In this document: piece after piece, positions 52,117 to 61,292 of the stretch
Position numbering within the stretch: position 1 is the first letter of the stretch
Layout of the letters: each line of letters starts with the position of its first letter
NCBI GenBank assembly: GCA_021325145.1
Contig: JAJPHR010000079.1
Coordinates: 124,001-188,000, forward strand
Length of the DNA stretch: 64,000 nucleotides
Origin: Verrucomicrobiota bacterium
Lineage (GTDB): Bacteria > Verrucomicrobiota > Verrucomicrobiia > Limisphaerales > Pedosphaeraceae
Direction: 5' to 3'
The notes under the pieces: model-generated
Told to the model about the DNA's origin: nothing
The model's input: only the letters and a program-made list of their open reading frames with translations
Database searches by the model: none
Program-made: the position numbers and the translations under genes

Positions 52117-53510
52117 GCACCATCCGCCAGCGCCTCACTCAACGGCTGTTATTCGGCGGCGCGCTCCTGCTTCTCACCGGGGCCGGGATTGCCTATCTGA
52201 TCGCGCGGACGGCGCTGACGCGTGAATTCGACAATGCGCTTGATACCAAGGCCCTGGCGTTGACCACGCTGATCGAACAAGACAAAGGCAGCCTCGTGGT
52301 GGATTTCGGGGATCAATTCATGCACGAATTCGACAGCGGGAACAGCACCGCTTTTTTCGAACTCTGGGATATGGACGGCAACGCCATTGCGCGCTCGGAT
52401 TCGCTGCGTGGAGAAAACCTGCCGCAGCGGTACGGTCCGAACGGCTGGGACCTCACCGTACCATCCGGTGTCAAAGCCCGCGCGATGGGCATGCGCTTCA
52501 AACCGCATCCGGCCGACGAAAAGAAAGCCGCCGCTCCACTCGAAGCGGTGCTCGTGGTCGCGGCCAGCCGCTCTGATCTGGATCGCGCGCTCGCGACGCT
52601 CGGCGCTGTGCTGGCTGGTTCAAGCCTGCTGGTGCTGACGCTCACCGCCGCGGGTGTGCCGTGGCTGTTGCGGAGAGAACTGGCGCCATTGAACCGCCTT
52701 GCGGATCAAGCGCAACGCATTAGCGCCGAGTCGTTGGGCGAACGCTTCCCCACGGACGGATTGCCGGCCGAACTCGCGCCCATCAGCGCGCGTCTCAACG
52801 ATTTGTTGCAGCGGTTGCAGACCTCCTTCACGCGCGAGCGTCAATTCAGCGACGACCTCGCGCATGAATTCCGCACGCCCATCGCCGAACTTCGCAGCCT
52901 CGCCGAACTGTCGCTCAAATGGCCGGATGCCCGCGCCGACGACGCCGACCGCAATGTTCTGGCGATTGCCCAACAAATGGAGGCCATCATCACCCGCTTG
53001 CTGGCCATCGCGCGGAGCAACCAGGGGCAGACCGCTGTCGAACCGCAACGGGTCGCCCTGGCTCCTTTGGTCGCGGCCGTTTGCCAACCGTTGCAAGCAC
53101 GAGCGGCGTCTCGTCAGCTTGCGATTCAGACCGATGTCTCTGCCTCGCTCGAAGTCCAGAGCGACCCGGTGCTGCTGCGTTCAATTGTAACGAACCTGCT
53201 GGACAATGCGGTTGAATACTCGCGGTCCGGCGGTTCCGTGCGAATCCAGAGCCAGGCGCAAAACGGCCACTTCGCCTTGCAGGTTACCAATCCGGTGGAC
53301 CAACTGAATGCCGAGGATGTTCCCCACCTCTTCGAACGTTTCTGGCGCAAAGACTCCGCGCGCTCGGCCAGCGAACATTCGGGCCTCGGCCTCCCGCTCG
53401 CCCGCGCCTTCGCCACGAGCCTCGGCTGCAGTCTGACTGCAACACTGAACGGGGATGAGTGTTTAACGATGACTTTGTCCGGTCCCACTGAGGCGAACGT
53501 AAAACCATGA
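52113..53510 (+). CDS. Sensor histidine kinase paired with the OmpR regulator
   Basis: A 465-residue kinase starting with TTG at 52113. The Shine-Dalgarno GGAGGAG (52099-52105) lies 7 nt upstream and decides the start. Membrane segments are near residues 13-33 and about 165-187, enclosing a periplasmic sensor of about 130 residues. A HAMP domain follows, then the H-box DLAHEFRTPIAELRSLAEL (H251). The ATPase has LLDNAVEYS and SGLGLPLARAFA. The periplasmic part has no named sensor domain. Translation is coupled to the regulator. Confidence 0.93.
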   Translation: MSTIRQRLTQRLLFGGALLLLTGAGIAYLIARTALTREFDNALDTKALALTTLIEQDKGSLVVDFGDQFMHEFDSGNSTAFFELWDMDGNAIARSDSLRGENLPQRYGPNGWDLTVPSGVKARAMGMRFKPHPADEKKAAAPLEAVLVVAASRSDLDRALATLGAVLAGSSLLVLTLTAAGVPWLLRRELAPLNRLADQAQRISAESLGERFPTDGLPAELAPISARLNDLLQRLQTSFTRERQFSDDLAHEFRTPIAELRSLAELSLKWPDARADDADRNVLAIAQQMEAIITRLLAIARSNQGQTAVEPQRVALAPLVAAVCQPLQARAASRQLAIQTDVSASLEVQSDPVLLRSIVTNLLDNAVEYSRSGGSVRIQSQAQNGHFALQVTNPVDQLNAEDVPHLFERFWRKDSARSASEHSGLGLPLARAFATSLGCSLTATLNGDECLTMTLSGPTEANVKP

Positions 53511-53646
53511 ACCGCAAAAAGCAGAAGCAGGAAACAATGAATACTGCCAAGTGGAAGACAACAGGATTAATCGCAACCAGCGCTCCAATTAGCATCCAAT
53601 TTTCGGAATAACCATTTGAGCTGTGAACTCGCGACACCGAAATGTT

Positions 53647-54237
53647 ATGAAAACCAAAACGATACTTATCACCGTGGCGGTAATCGCCGTCGCAGGTTTT
53701 GTCATTCTCGCAACGGTCAATCGCCAGCCCGCGCCACCAGCAAAGGTTGAAAAGCCAAAGCAGACGCGTCCCGCTCCAGCGGTGGTAGTTGATGTGCCGC
53801 CAGCCGAAAACACGCCCCCGGTTGAAAGTGAAATCAAGGTGAAAGCCGAGCCGGTCCCGGAGCCTGTTCATGTCCAACCAGTCCAAAGCCTGGCGGCCAA
53901 GGATCCCCCGCCCCAGGATCCGATGGCGCGAGCCGCGCTGAGCTTCGTGGGGGCTGATCCCGATGCTGAAATCTATTGGATGGGAGCGATCAACGACCCA
54001 AGCCTTCCGGCTGAGGAACGCCAGAACCTCATCGAGGACTTGAACGAAGACGGTCTGTCAGATCCAAAGCACCCGACCCTGGATGACCTGCCGCTGATTT
54101 GGAACCGCCTGTTACTCATCGAACAACTGGCGCCCTATGCCATGGATCAAGTCAACGCCGACGCATTTTTGGAAGCATACAAGGACCTCATAAACCTGGC
54201 CAACCTGAGCGTGGGCGCGGGTGAACCGGTGAAGTGA
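53647..54237 (+). CDS. Membrane-anchored protein of unknown function (Verrucomicrobia/Planctomycetes type)
   Basis: From the ATG at 53647, 196 residues. One N-terminal membrane helix (about 4-22, TILITVAVIAVAGFVILAT) is followed by a Pro/Val-rich linker (24-90) and a C-terminal domain of about 105 residues. Its well-marked features are ALSFVGADPDAEIYW, INDPSLPAEERQNLIEDLNE, DGLSDPKHPTLDDLPLIWNR and LAPYAMDQVNADAFLEAYKD. The acidic helix pattern recalls small uncharacterised proteins I associate with these phyla, but I cannot name the family. It lies between the two-component pair and the CNB-kinase on the same strand. Confidence 0.78.
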   Translation: MKTKTILITVAVIAVAGFVILATVNRQPAPPAKVEKPKQTRPAPAVVVDVPPAENTPPVESEIKVKAEPVPEPVHVQPVQSLAAKDPPPQDPMARAALSFVGADPDAEIYWMGAINDPSLPAEERQNLIEDLNEDGLSDPKHPTLDDLPLIWNRLLLIEQLAPYAMDQVNADAFLEAYKDLINLANLSVGAGEPVK

Positions 54238-54368
54238 AGGAAAAGCGCGCAATTCTGTTGGTTCTTTCTCAGGGCCGCCTGCGGGCCGGAATCGGAATCA
54301 CGCGGGACCTTGTGCCCGGGAACCATCTGTTTTCTTTACGGACGCCCTTTTTGGCATAAACTTCCGGC

Positions 54369-55472
54369 ATGGTCCCGCTGGATTCATGTCCGCTGTTTCG
54401 CCCGTTGCGTCCGGGTGAGTTGCAACTTTTGCGTCAGGCGGCCAAAGAATGCAGTTACACTGCCAACCAGGACATTTTCAAGGAAGGCGACACCGGCGAC
54501 GGGGTTTATGTGGTGAAGGACGGCTTGGTGGAAATTTCGGGGCTGGTGGGGCAGAATGTGAGGCACGTTTTTTCGCAAATCAATCCGGGGGAAATTTTCG
54601 GCGAAATGGCCGTGCTGGAAAACAAACCCCGCTCGGCCACCGCCGTGGCGCGGAAACCCACCACGGTTTATTTTATCGGGCGGGACGCGATGCTGGAGTT
54701 GGTGGGAAGTTCGCCGCAGCTTGCGTTGGGCTTATTGAGAGAAATCAGCAACCGGTTGCGCGAATTCAACCAGCAATACATCCGCGAGGCGCTGCAAACG
54801 GAGCGGTTGGCGCTGGTCGGCCGCTTCGCGCGGTCCATCGTGCATGACCTGAAAAATCCGCTCAATATCATCAGCATCACCGCGGAGATGGCGGGCATGG
54901 AGAAAAGCACGCCGGAACTGCGGCGCCTGACGCGGATGCGGATCAGCAAGCAGGTGGAGCGCATCAGCGAACTGGTGAACGAAATTCTCGAGTTCACCCA
55001 GGGATCGCAAACGGCTTTTGTGCTCGCGCAGACCGATTACGAGACCTTCGTCAATCAACTGGTGGATGAAATGCGGCCGGAATTGGACCTCAAGTCCGCC
55101 ACGATGGAATTGGAAACGCCGCCGCCGCCGGTCAAGCTCCTGTTGAACCCGAAACGATTGCGCCGCGTCTTCTACAATCTGATTCATAACGCCACGGACG
55201 CGATGCCAGGCGGCGGCAAAATCCTGCTGCGGTTTCGCCGGGAGGGCAACGGGGTGATTACGGAGATCGAAGACAGTGGGCCGGGCATTGCGCCGGAGAT
55301 CGCCGATCGGATGTTCGACGCGTTCGCCACTTACGGCAAGGCCCATGGGACCGGCTTGGGGCTCTCGATCTGCAAGAAGATTGTGGAAGACCACCACGGG
55401 CGAATTTCCGCCCGCAATGAACCCGGGCGCGGTGCCGTGTTTGCCTTTATGCTGCCAGTGCATGAAGGTTAG
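54369..55472 (+). CDS. Cytoplasmic histidine kinase with N-terminal cyclic-nucleotide-binding domain
   Basis: A 367-residue protein with no membrane segment. A CNB/CAP-type domain (about 8-125) includes FKEGDTGDGVYVVKDG, NPGEIFGEMAVLENKPRSAT and VYFIGRDAM, with the phosphate-binding GEMAxLxxxPRxAT cassette intact. A short coiled coil leads to the H-box SIVHDLKNPLNIISI (H159). The HATPase has FYNLIHNATDAMPGGG, DSGPGIAPEIADRMF and GTGLGLSICKKI. It should sense cAMP, cGMP or a similar ligand and pass phosphate to a separate regulator not encoded beside it. Confidence 0.92.
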   Translation: MVPLDSCPLFRPLRPGELQLLRQAAKECSYTANQDIFKEGDTGDGVYVVKDGLVEISGLVGQNVRHVFSQINPGEIFGEMAVLENKPRSATAVARKPTTVYFIGRDAMLELVGSSPQLALGLLREISNRLREFNQQYIREALQTERLALVGRFARSIVHDLKNPLNIISITAEMAGMEKSTPELRRLTRMRISKQVERISELVNEILEFTQGSQTAFVLAQTDYETFVNQLVDEMRPELDLKSATMELETPPPPVKLLLNPKRLRRVFYNLIHNATDAMPGGGKILLRFRREGNGVITEIEDSGPGIAPEIADRMFDAFATYGKAHGTGLGLSICKKIVEDHHGRISARNEPGRGAVFAFMLPVHEG

Positions 55473-55574
55473 TCCACTGAACTCATTGCAGTGAAAACTC
55501 GAGCCCCTCACCCCAACTCTCCACTGCCGTTTAGTTTGGGCCCGCTGTCCGTTCCGGGCGGGGGCGCGCTTTCC

Positions 55575-55609
55575 TTCTCCCTCTCCACTTCCGAAGGGGA
55601 GAGGGAGAA
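55575..55609. repeat. REP-like 12-bp inverted repeat upstream of mutL
   Basis: TTCTCCCTCTCC and GGAGAGGGAGAA are perfect complements with an 11-nt loop. It resembles the widespread CCCTCTCCC...GGGAGAGGG type of intergenic palindrome; a relative with different arms lies at 62286-62318. Confidence 0.55.
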
Positions 55610-55710
55610 ACATTTGCCGCGTTTGGGCGTGGAGAAGCTGCGCGATTTTCGCACACTCTCCTGCTTTCGCTCGTGGATAGCCACGGATTAAAGAATTTGC
55701 CCATCGATCA

Positions 55711-57753
55711 ATGAACCGGATCCATTTGCTGCCAGATCACGTCGCCAACCAGATCGCCGCTGGTGAGGTCGTGGAACGTCCGGCAAGCGTGGTCAAGGAG
55801 TTGGTCGAAAATGCGCTCGACGCCGGCGCCGCGCGCATCACGGTGGAAATCCAGGCGGGCGGGCGCAGCCTCGTGCGGGTGACGGATGACGGCACCGGGA
55901 TGAGCCGGGACGACGCGTTGTTATGCCTCGAACGGCATGCGACAAGCAAGATCCAGCGCGCGGAAGACCTGAGCGCAATTGCCACCATGGGATTTCGCGG
56001 CGAAGCTCTGCCGAGCATCGCGAGCGTGAGCCGCTTCGTCCTCACGACGCGCGAGCGCGATGGCGACACAGCTGAGGCGACGCAGGTCATCATTCAAGGC
56101 GGCAAGATCGTGGAGGTAAAAGCGGCGGGCAGCGCGCCGGGCACCAGCGTGGAGGTGCGCCAGATTTTTTTCAATTTGCCGGCGCGGCGAAAATTCCTGC
56201 GCACCGAGGAAACCGAATCAGCCCACATCCAGCATTATCTGACGCTGGCGGCGCTGGCCCACCCGCAGGTCGCCTTTACGTTTTCGAAGGACGGACGGAC
56301 TGTTTGGCAGCTGCCCGCAGTGTCCTCCGGCGGGGATTCCGCCGGGCAGCTCGCAGCTTTGCGCGAGCGCATGCGGGCCATCGCCAGCGGCGAACAAAAG
56401 CTGCTCGCGGTCGATTACTCAGCCGCCCTGGACATGCCCGCCGAAGCGGAGCCGGAGGAGAGTTGGGAAACCGCCATGCCCGAACGGCCACAAACACAAC
56501 CGCGGTTTCGAATTTGGGGTTTGATTGGCGCGCCGGGAGTTTCGCGCTCAACGCGTGAGGACCAGCACTTGTTCGTTAACCGCCGGCCTGTGGAAAATCG
56601 CGGACTGAACTTTGCGTTGATGGAAGGCTACCACACGGCATTGATGAAGGGACGCTTTCCGGTCTGCTGCTTGTTTCTGGAAATCAATCCGGCGGCAGTG
56701 GATGTGAATATCCATCCCGCCAAGCGCGAAGTGAAATTTCATCAGGAGTCCGTGGTGCGCCGGCATGTGGCCCAGGCGGTGCGGCAAACGCTCCTGGCTT
56801 TCCATGGCGGGCCGGACGTAACCTCCGGGCCAAAGATTCCGAACGCGCGCGTCTCGTCGGAAACCAGGACTGACCCGGTTGCTGTTGCTCCTTCCTCGGC
56901 CCCAATACGCGCGTCCGCAAGTCCCGCCACGGAAGATTTGCCACAACTTCTCCCGTCCGCTTTGTCCACGCGCCCAGCGCCACCCAAACAAACCCTCCCC
57001 TGGCCGGCGCGGCCACCCGTCGAACCTGCGCGGACCGTTGCCGCCACGCCATCGACGCCGCCCACGGCTCCGGCAAACCACGCGCCCGCTCTTAGCCCCT
57101 CCCCTGCCGAAGCTGAAAGCAACCAGGCCCGACAACCCGCAACGACCACCGGCCCCGTGCCGCTGCTGCACGTGCCGTTGCGAATGGTGGGAGTGATCGG
57201 ACGACTGTACGTCGTGCTTGAATCGGATCGCGGACTGGTGTTGCTGGATCAACACGCAGCCCACGAACGCATTTTGTTCGAGCAGATGCTAAACCGGTTG
57301 GAGCAGCAAGGCAGCGCCTGGTCACAAAAATTGTTGCTGCCGGAAACCGTGGAATTGTCCGTCCGGGACGCCCATTTTTTACGCGAGCAACTGCCCGCTC
57401 TGACCCGCATGGGAGTGGGTTTGAATGAGTTTGGCGACCGAACGTTTCTGCTCGATGCGCTGCCGCCGTTCGTCAAGGTTTCCGATTCACGGCGGTTCGT
57501 GCTTGAACTCGTGGACGAACTGAAGGCCGCCGGACAACAGGTAAACAGCCTTCGCTTGGGGGAACATACCATTGCCAAGACAGTCTGCCGTCACGCGGTG
57601 AAAGCTAATGATCCGCTCACCGGCAAGGAACTCGAAAACCTGGTGGACGATTTGCGCCGCTGCGCCATGCCATATACGTGCCCGCATGGGCGGCCCACTT
57701 TGATCGAGATGAATTACCGCGAGCTCGAGAAGAAGTTCGGGCGGACACAGTAA
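55711..57753 (+). CDS. mutL: DNA mismatch repair protein MutL (endonuclease type)
   Basis: A 680-residue protein. The GHKL ATPase has ASVVKELVENALDAG, TDDGTGM and TMGFRGEALPSIASVS. The transducer domain includes NRRPVENRGLN and VDVNIHPAKREVKFH. A Pro/Ala-rich linker (about 395-480) precedes the C-terminal dimerisation domain. That domain holds the metal site DQHAAHERILFE, matching DQHA(X)2E(X)4E, plus CRHAVKAND and CPHGRPT. It is therefore a nicking MutL, as in bacteria without MutH. mutS is not in this window. No clear Shine-Dalgarno was seen. Confidence 0.97.
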   Translation: MNRIHLLPDHVANQIAAGEVVERPASVVKELVENALDAGAARITVEIQAGGRSLVRVTDDGTGMSRDDALLCLERHATSKIQRAEDLSAIATMGFRGEALPSIASVSRFVLTTRERDGDTAEATQVIIQGGKIVEVKAAGSAPGTSVEVRQIFFNLPARRKFLRTEETESAHIQHYLTLAALAHPQVAFTFSKDGRTVWQLPAVSSGGDSAGQLAALRERMRAIASGEQKLLAVDYSAALDMPAEAEPEESWETAMPERPQTQPRFRIWGLIGAPGVSRSTREDQHLFVNRRPVENRGLNFALMEGYHTALMKGRFPVCCLFLEINPAAVDVNIHPAKREVKFHQESVVRRHVAQAVRQTLLAFHGGPDVTSGPKIPNARVSSETRTDPVAVAPSSAPIRASASPATEDLPQLLPSALSTRPAPPKQTLPWPARPPVEPARTVAATPSTPPTAPANHAPALSPSPAEAESNQARQPATTTGPVPLLHVPLRMVGVIGRLYVVLESDRGLVLLDQHAAHERILFEQMLNRLEQQGSAWSQKLLLPETVELSVRDAHFLREQLPALTRMGVGLNEFGDRTFLLDALPPFVKVSDSRRFVLELVDELKAAGQQVNSLRLGEHTIAKTVCRHAVKANDPLTGKELENLVDDLRRCAMPYTCPHGRPTLIEMNYRELEKKFGRTQ

Positions 57754-57876
57754 AAACAGCGCGACGGCGGATATTCTGTCCGCTTGGACGCCCGACCGCA
57801 AAGAATGGCACGATTGCCAAGCTCGGCACTCGCCGTTGGCATTCGGCGGACAGGAATGCCCGCGGTCCAAACAAGC

Positions 57877-59196
57877 TTATGCAGCCGCCGGCGCCGGCGG
57901 CACCTCTTCGATCACCGCATGCTGCTGGAGAAACTCGAGGACCTTCTCCGTGGCCACCTGGTCGTAAATCTCGATGATCCCGTCGCGCTTCTGCAAATCT
58001 TTGACGAACTGCTCGGGCGGAATCTGATAGATGCTCGCCAGCCGTTGGATGCGCAGGGCCACTTCTTCCTTGGAAACCTTGATGTCCTCTTTCTCGGCAA
58101 TTCTTTGAAAGAGGAAGTTGACCTTCACTCGATTTTTCGCGCTGTCGCTGGCGGCGGAATAAATGGCGTCCTTTTGCTGTTCGATCAGGTCCTTGGGCAC
58201 GCCGCGCTGCTGGTTCTCACGAACGATATCGTAAACGACGTTGCGCGTTTCCTGGACGACCGCGGATTCGGGAAGCTCGAACGAAACACGGCGCAACAAC
58301 TCATCGATCAGTTGGTTGCGCACGCTTTTGTTCTTCTTATAATTGAGTTCATTCTCGAGGTCGGTGCGCACGCCGGCCCGGAGCTTCTCCAGGTTCTCGG
58401 CACCATACGCCTTGGCGAACTCCTCGTCCAACGGCGGCAGCACCTTCTCCTTCACTTCCACAACTTCCACCTCATAAACCCCTTTTTGGCCGGCCAATTG
58501 GGGCGTCACAAAGTCAGCCGGGAAATCGACATTCACCGTCCGCTTGTCGCCGGCCTTCGCCCCGATGAGCTGATCGGCGAAGCCCGGAATGAAAGAACCG
58601 GGTTCAATGTTGATCCAAAAGCCCTTTTGTTCGGTGAGGCCCTTGGCGGTGGGGGCAATTTCGATGAGCGGCTTGCCCTCGCTCGTGCCGGTGTAATTCA
58701 CCACCGCCACGTCGCCGGCCTGAACGGGCCGATCGACTTTCTCAAACTTGGTTTGCTTCGCGCGCAACAGGTTGATGGCCTTTTCCACGTCCTCGTCGGT
58801 CACCTGGGTGGTTTCGCGCTTGGCGGGCAGGCCTTTGTAATCGGGCAATTGAAATTCCGGCGCGGTCTCCAGCGTGGCGGCAAATTGCAGTGCCTGGCCG
58901 CGGCCGAATTGGATTTCCTCGATATCCGGCGCTCCGATGACCTCCAACTTCTTCTCGTCCACGGCCTTGCGATAGGCATCGGGGATGAGCTTCCGCTTGA
59001 CCTCATCCTGGATGTCCTTCTCATAACGCTTGGCGACCATGTCGCGGGGCGCTTTGCCGGGTCGAAAACCCGGCAGCGACGCCTGTTTCTGAAAATCCTT
59101 GATCATCGAGTCGAACGCCGCATCGACTTCCTGCGATTCAACTTCGACGCGCAGCAATTTTTTACACGGGGCCAAATCTTCAACGGTTACATTCAC
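57877..59196 (-). CDS. tig: Trigger factor
   Basis: Starting at GTG 59196, 439 residues (VNVTVEDLAPCKKLLRVEVE), with GGAAAGG 7 nt upstream. The longer frame to 59304 has no such support. The ribosome-binding domain has ASLPGFRPGKAPRDMVAKRY (GFRxGKxP signature). The PPIase-like FKBP domain (about 155-235) includes VVNYTGTSEGKPL, and the C-terminal arms form the chaperone cradle ending in Pro/Ala. It binds nascent chains at the exit tunnel. clpP and clpX, common neighbours, are not seen. Convergent with mutL. Confidence 0.95.
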   Translation of the reverse strand: MNVTVEDLAPCKKLLRVEVESQEVDAAFDSMIKDFQKQASLPGFRPGKAPRDMVAKRYEKDIQDEVKRKLIPDAYRKAVDEKKLEVIGAPDIEEIQFGRGQALQFAATLETAPEFQLPDYKGLPAKRETTQVTDEDVEKAINLLRAKQTKFEKVDRPVQAGDVAVVNYTGTSEGKPLIEIAPTAKGLTEQKGFWINIEPGSFIPGFADQLIGAKAGDKRTVNVDFPADFVTPQLAGQKGVYEVEVVEVKEKVLPPLDEEFAKAYGAENLEKLRAGVRTDLENELNYKKNKSVRNQLIDELLRRVSFELPESAVVQETRNVVYDIVRENQQRGVPKDLIEQQKDAIYSAASDSAKNRVKVNFLFQRIAEKEDIKVSKEEVALRIQRLASIYQIPPEQFVKDLQKRDGIIEIYDQVATEKVLEFLQQHAVIEEVPPAPAAA

Positions 59197-59581
59197 AAGC
59201 AAACCTTTCCATTTCTCCACCGGTCCATCCGGTTCCGTAATATAGTGTGGACTTCGCCATTCGGCGAGTCGGGGAGAGTAAGCCAGTGGAAGGATTGCCG
59301 TCAAGCGCGTTGCGAAGGATGTGTCCGTTCTCGGTCGCAGCGGCCTCCACGTAATCCCCGGCGCCGCAACCTACCACGCGCGCCGCTCGCTCCAGCCTGC
59401 TGCGCCCGAGGACGAACGCACCCTAAACAATCACCTTCAAACCAATATACACCCAGGCAAAATGATTACAAGTGTCTCATTTATGGCATCAATAGTTCAA
59501 GCACTGTGAAAGCTTGAGTCGTCCGATAACTCCCTCGGAATCGAGGACAAGGACGATTGGGAACGGCGCATGGTTTCATCC
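59197..59581. other. 385-bp gap between trigger factor and the pseudopilin gene
   Basis: No gene, tRNA or strong hairpin was recognised. It must contain the tig promoter and the end of the leftward pseudopilin transcript. Confidence 0.45.
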
Positions 59582-60331
59582 TCACCATTTCCCCGGCATC
59601 TGCAAGCGATCACTCGATTCCAAACTCGCCAGCGCGGACGGCGCGGCGGAAGCGGGCTTGATCGTCGGCAACAGCAGGTCCATCACCGCGGGCGCGTTGC
59701 GGCGGGGCAGCGTGACGGCGCGGCTGTTCACGCGTTCGGCGTGACCGTCCGCATACAGTTCGTTGCCCTTCCAGCCGTGCAGTTCGCGCGTCCAACTGGC
59801 GGGTGCACCTTGGTTCAACCGCACCAGCGTGCGGGACGAACCGGACGCCGCGCTCACGACGTTGCGGTCGCCCGCCAGGATTGAATTGGGCAGTTCGTAA
59901 TCCGCGTTTGCGCCCACGAAATAACTGACGTTCCGGTTGCTCAGCTTTTCAAAGTCATCTCCGGGCGTGCGGGCCTGGTCGGCGGGGCAAGCGAAGATTC
60001 GCGGGGTGGCGAGGTCGTTGGAAAGCGTCTGAAAATGCGTGTAGGAGATGTAAAAGTCCACCCCAGCCCGGTAGCCGGCGAGCAATACCTCCTCTGTGCC
60101 GCCGGAATTGGTGGAAACCTGCATGGGAAAGTTATCGTTATGATCGTGCAGGAACGAATGGAAGCCCAGGCCGGTTTGCCGCAGGTTGGCCAGGCATTGG
60201 ATGCGCCGCGCCCTGGCCTGGGTGCGTCCGAGCGTCGGCAACAACAACGCCGCGAGAAAGGTGACGATGGCGATGACTGCCAGCATCTCCAGAAGTGTGA
60301 ACCCATGTCGCTTGTGCCCGGGGGATTGCAT
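59582..60331 (-). CDS. Solitary pseudopilin (prepilin-type N-terminal methylation domain)
   Basis: The ATG at 60331 gives 249 residues (MQSPGHKRHGFTLLEMLAVI). The leader is 10 residues with GFTLLEM as the prepilin cleavage/methylation site. The hydrophobic helix VIAIVTFLAALLLPTLG is followed by RRIQCLANLRQTGLGFHSFL, typical of the family. Near the C-terminus, GWKGNELYADGHAERVNSRA resembles the shortened H/ADGH tail of Planctomycetes/Verrucomicrobia pseudopilins. No other pilus or secretion gene lies nearby, as with the copy at 36973. Confidence 0.85.
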   Translation of the reverse strand: MQSPGHKRHGFTLLEMLAVIAIVTFLAALLLPTLGRTQARARRIQCLANLRQTGLGFHSFLHDHNDNFPMQVSTNSGGTEEVLLAGYRAGVDFYISYTHFQTLSNDLATPRIFACPADQARTPGDDFEKLSNRNVSYFVGANADYELPNSILAGDRNVVSAASGSSRTLVRLNQGAPASWTRELHGWKGNELYADGHAERVNSRAVTLPRRNAPAVMDLLLPTIKPASAAPSALASLESSDRLQMPGKW

Positions 60332-60723
60332 CTGATTGCGCTCCTGTACCGCCCTTGAACGCAGTTTGGCCCGGGACACTTCATCGGGGTGGAAGCGAGC
60401 GCTCAGAGGTCAGACTAACCTCTGCCCTGACCTCTGACGCTCCACTCCCCCGGCCGTCTCCGACTACTACTTTAATCCTACCCCACCTCCTGTGGCCCGG
60501 AACCAAACTACGGTATCAAGAACTGGCTACGATTGGACTTAAGCAAAGGCCGTGCCGAGCCGGTTTCGGCCTGAAATCCGCGCCTCGAAGTGGATTGCTG
60601 CGCGATCATCACGCAAGAAGCGGGAAAATTTTCACCAGAACAGAATATTCCACTGCTCTCCATCAGAGTTGGCAGACTGATGATGGCTCGTCCGAGCGCT
60701 TCCCTCGCCTTTTCCCAAGCAGC
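60332..60723. other. 392-bp gap with an 11-bp inverted repeat
   Basis: No gene is apparent. TCAGAGGTCAG (60403-60413) and CTGACCTCTGA (60427-60437) are perfect inverted copies around 13 nt. Confidence 0.5.
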
Positions 60724-61014
60724 TTATACCCGGCCTTTCCAGTAGAAGGGGCGGCGGTGCAAGTGCATCACCGCTTTGATATAAATCGCGTCGGAGCGCA
60801 GACTGTAAACGATGGCATAAGGGAACCTGTTGAAGTTGAGTTTGCGACTTTCACCCCGGATTATGCGCCAGCGTTCTGGCTCGGCAGCGATGCGGCGCAG
60901 GGTGCTTTCAAACTCGTCGAGGAAGTCATCGCCCAAGCCCGGCTGCCGTTCTTCATACCAGATAGCCGCGGCTTCCAATTCCTGATCGGCTTCAGGATGG
61001 CTGACGACGCGCAT
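60724..61014 (-). CDS. ParE/RelE-type toxin
   Basis: A 96-residue protein of the RelE/ParE fold: SHPEADQELEAAAIWYEERQ, FLDEFESTLRRIAAEPERW, RRFPYAIVY-like segment FNRFPYAIVYSL and IKAVMHLHRRPFYWKGR. The E-rich helical hairpin and the HxxRxPxYW ending favour ParE (gyrase poison) over RelE, but activity cannot be read from sequence. It overlaps the upstream antitoxin gene by 23 bp, in antitoxin-first order, as is usual. Confidence 0.9.
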   Translation of the reverse strand: MRVVSHPEADQELEAAAIWYEERQPGLGDDFLDEFESTLRRIAAEPERWRIIRGESRKLNFNRFPYAIVYSLRSDAIYIKAVMHLHRRPFYWKGRV

Positions 61015-61237
61015 TAAGCTTGCGGCGAATATCCTGGACGACCTGCTCCGCGGGGCGGCAAGCGACTTTACCTTCGTCTATTTCGTGGGAGCGCCGGTCG
61101 ATGACTTCCTGCCACTGCGTTTCCGCGTCAGTGTCCACAGTGTTGTCGAGGCTGGCGATGAGTTTGCGGGCGAGGAACGCCCGATCCTGTTCCGGCAAGG
61201 CCAGCACTTCGGCCACTTTTTCAGCAGCAATGCTCAT
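60992..61237 (-). CDS. Antitoxin of the ParE-type pair (addiction module component)
   Basis: An 81-residue protein resembling the addiction-module component family (TIGR02574): EKVAEVLALPEQDRAFLARK, LIASLDNTVDTDAETQWQEV and RRSHEIDEGKVACRPAEQVV. This family lacks a strong DNA-binding motif at the N-terminus. It overlaps the toxin gene by 23 bp and is expected to neutralise the toxin by binding. The pair lies between a gene-free gap and korB, with nothing else that marks a mobile element. Confidence 0.88.
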   Translation of the reverse strand: MSIAAEKVAEVLALPEQDRAFLARKLIASLDNTVDTDAETQWQEVIDRRSHEIDEGKVACRPAEQVVQDIRRKLNARRQPS

Positions 61238-61292
61238 GCGACCAAAATATGACCGTTAGCGGGCATTCTGACAAGCGTTCGTCAAAAGACGG

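Noticed and set aside
57784..59517. 577-residue rightward open frame
   Set aside because: It is fully antisense to trigger factor, which has clear family motifs and a Shine-Dalgarno site. The translation is Leu/Arg/His-rich with no domain, a by-product of high GC codon use.
60724..61237. Mobile element carrying the toxin-antitoxin pair
   Set aside because: No integrase, transposase, flanking direct repeat or attachment site was seen around the pair.
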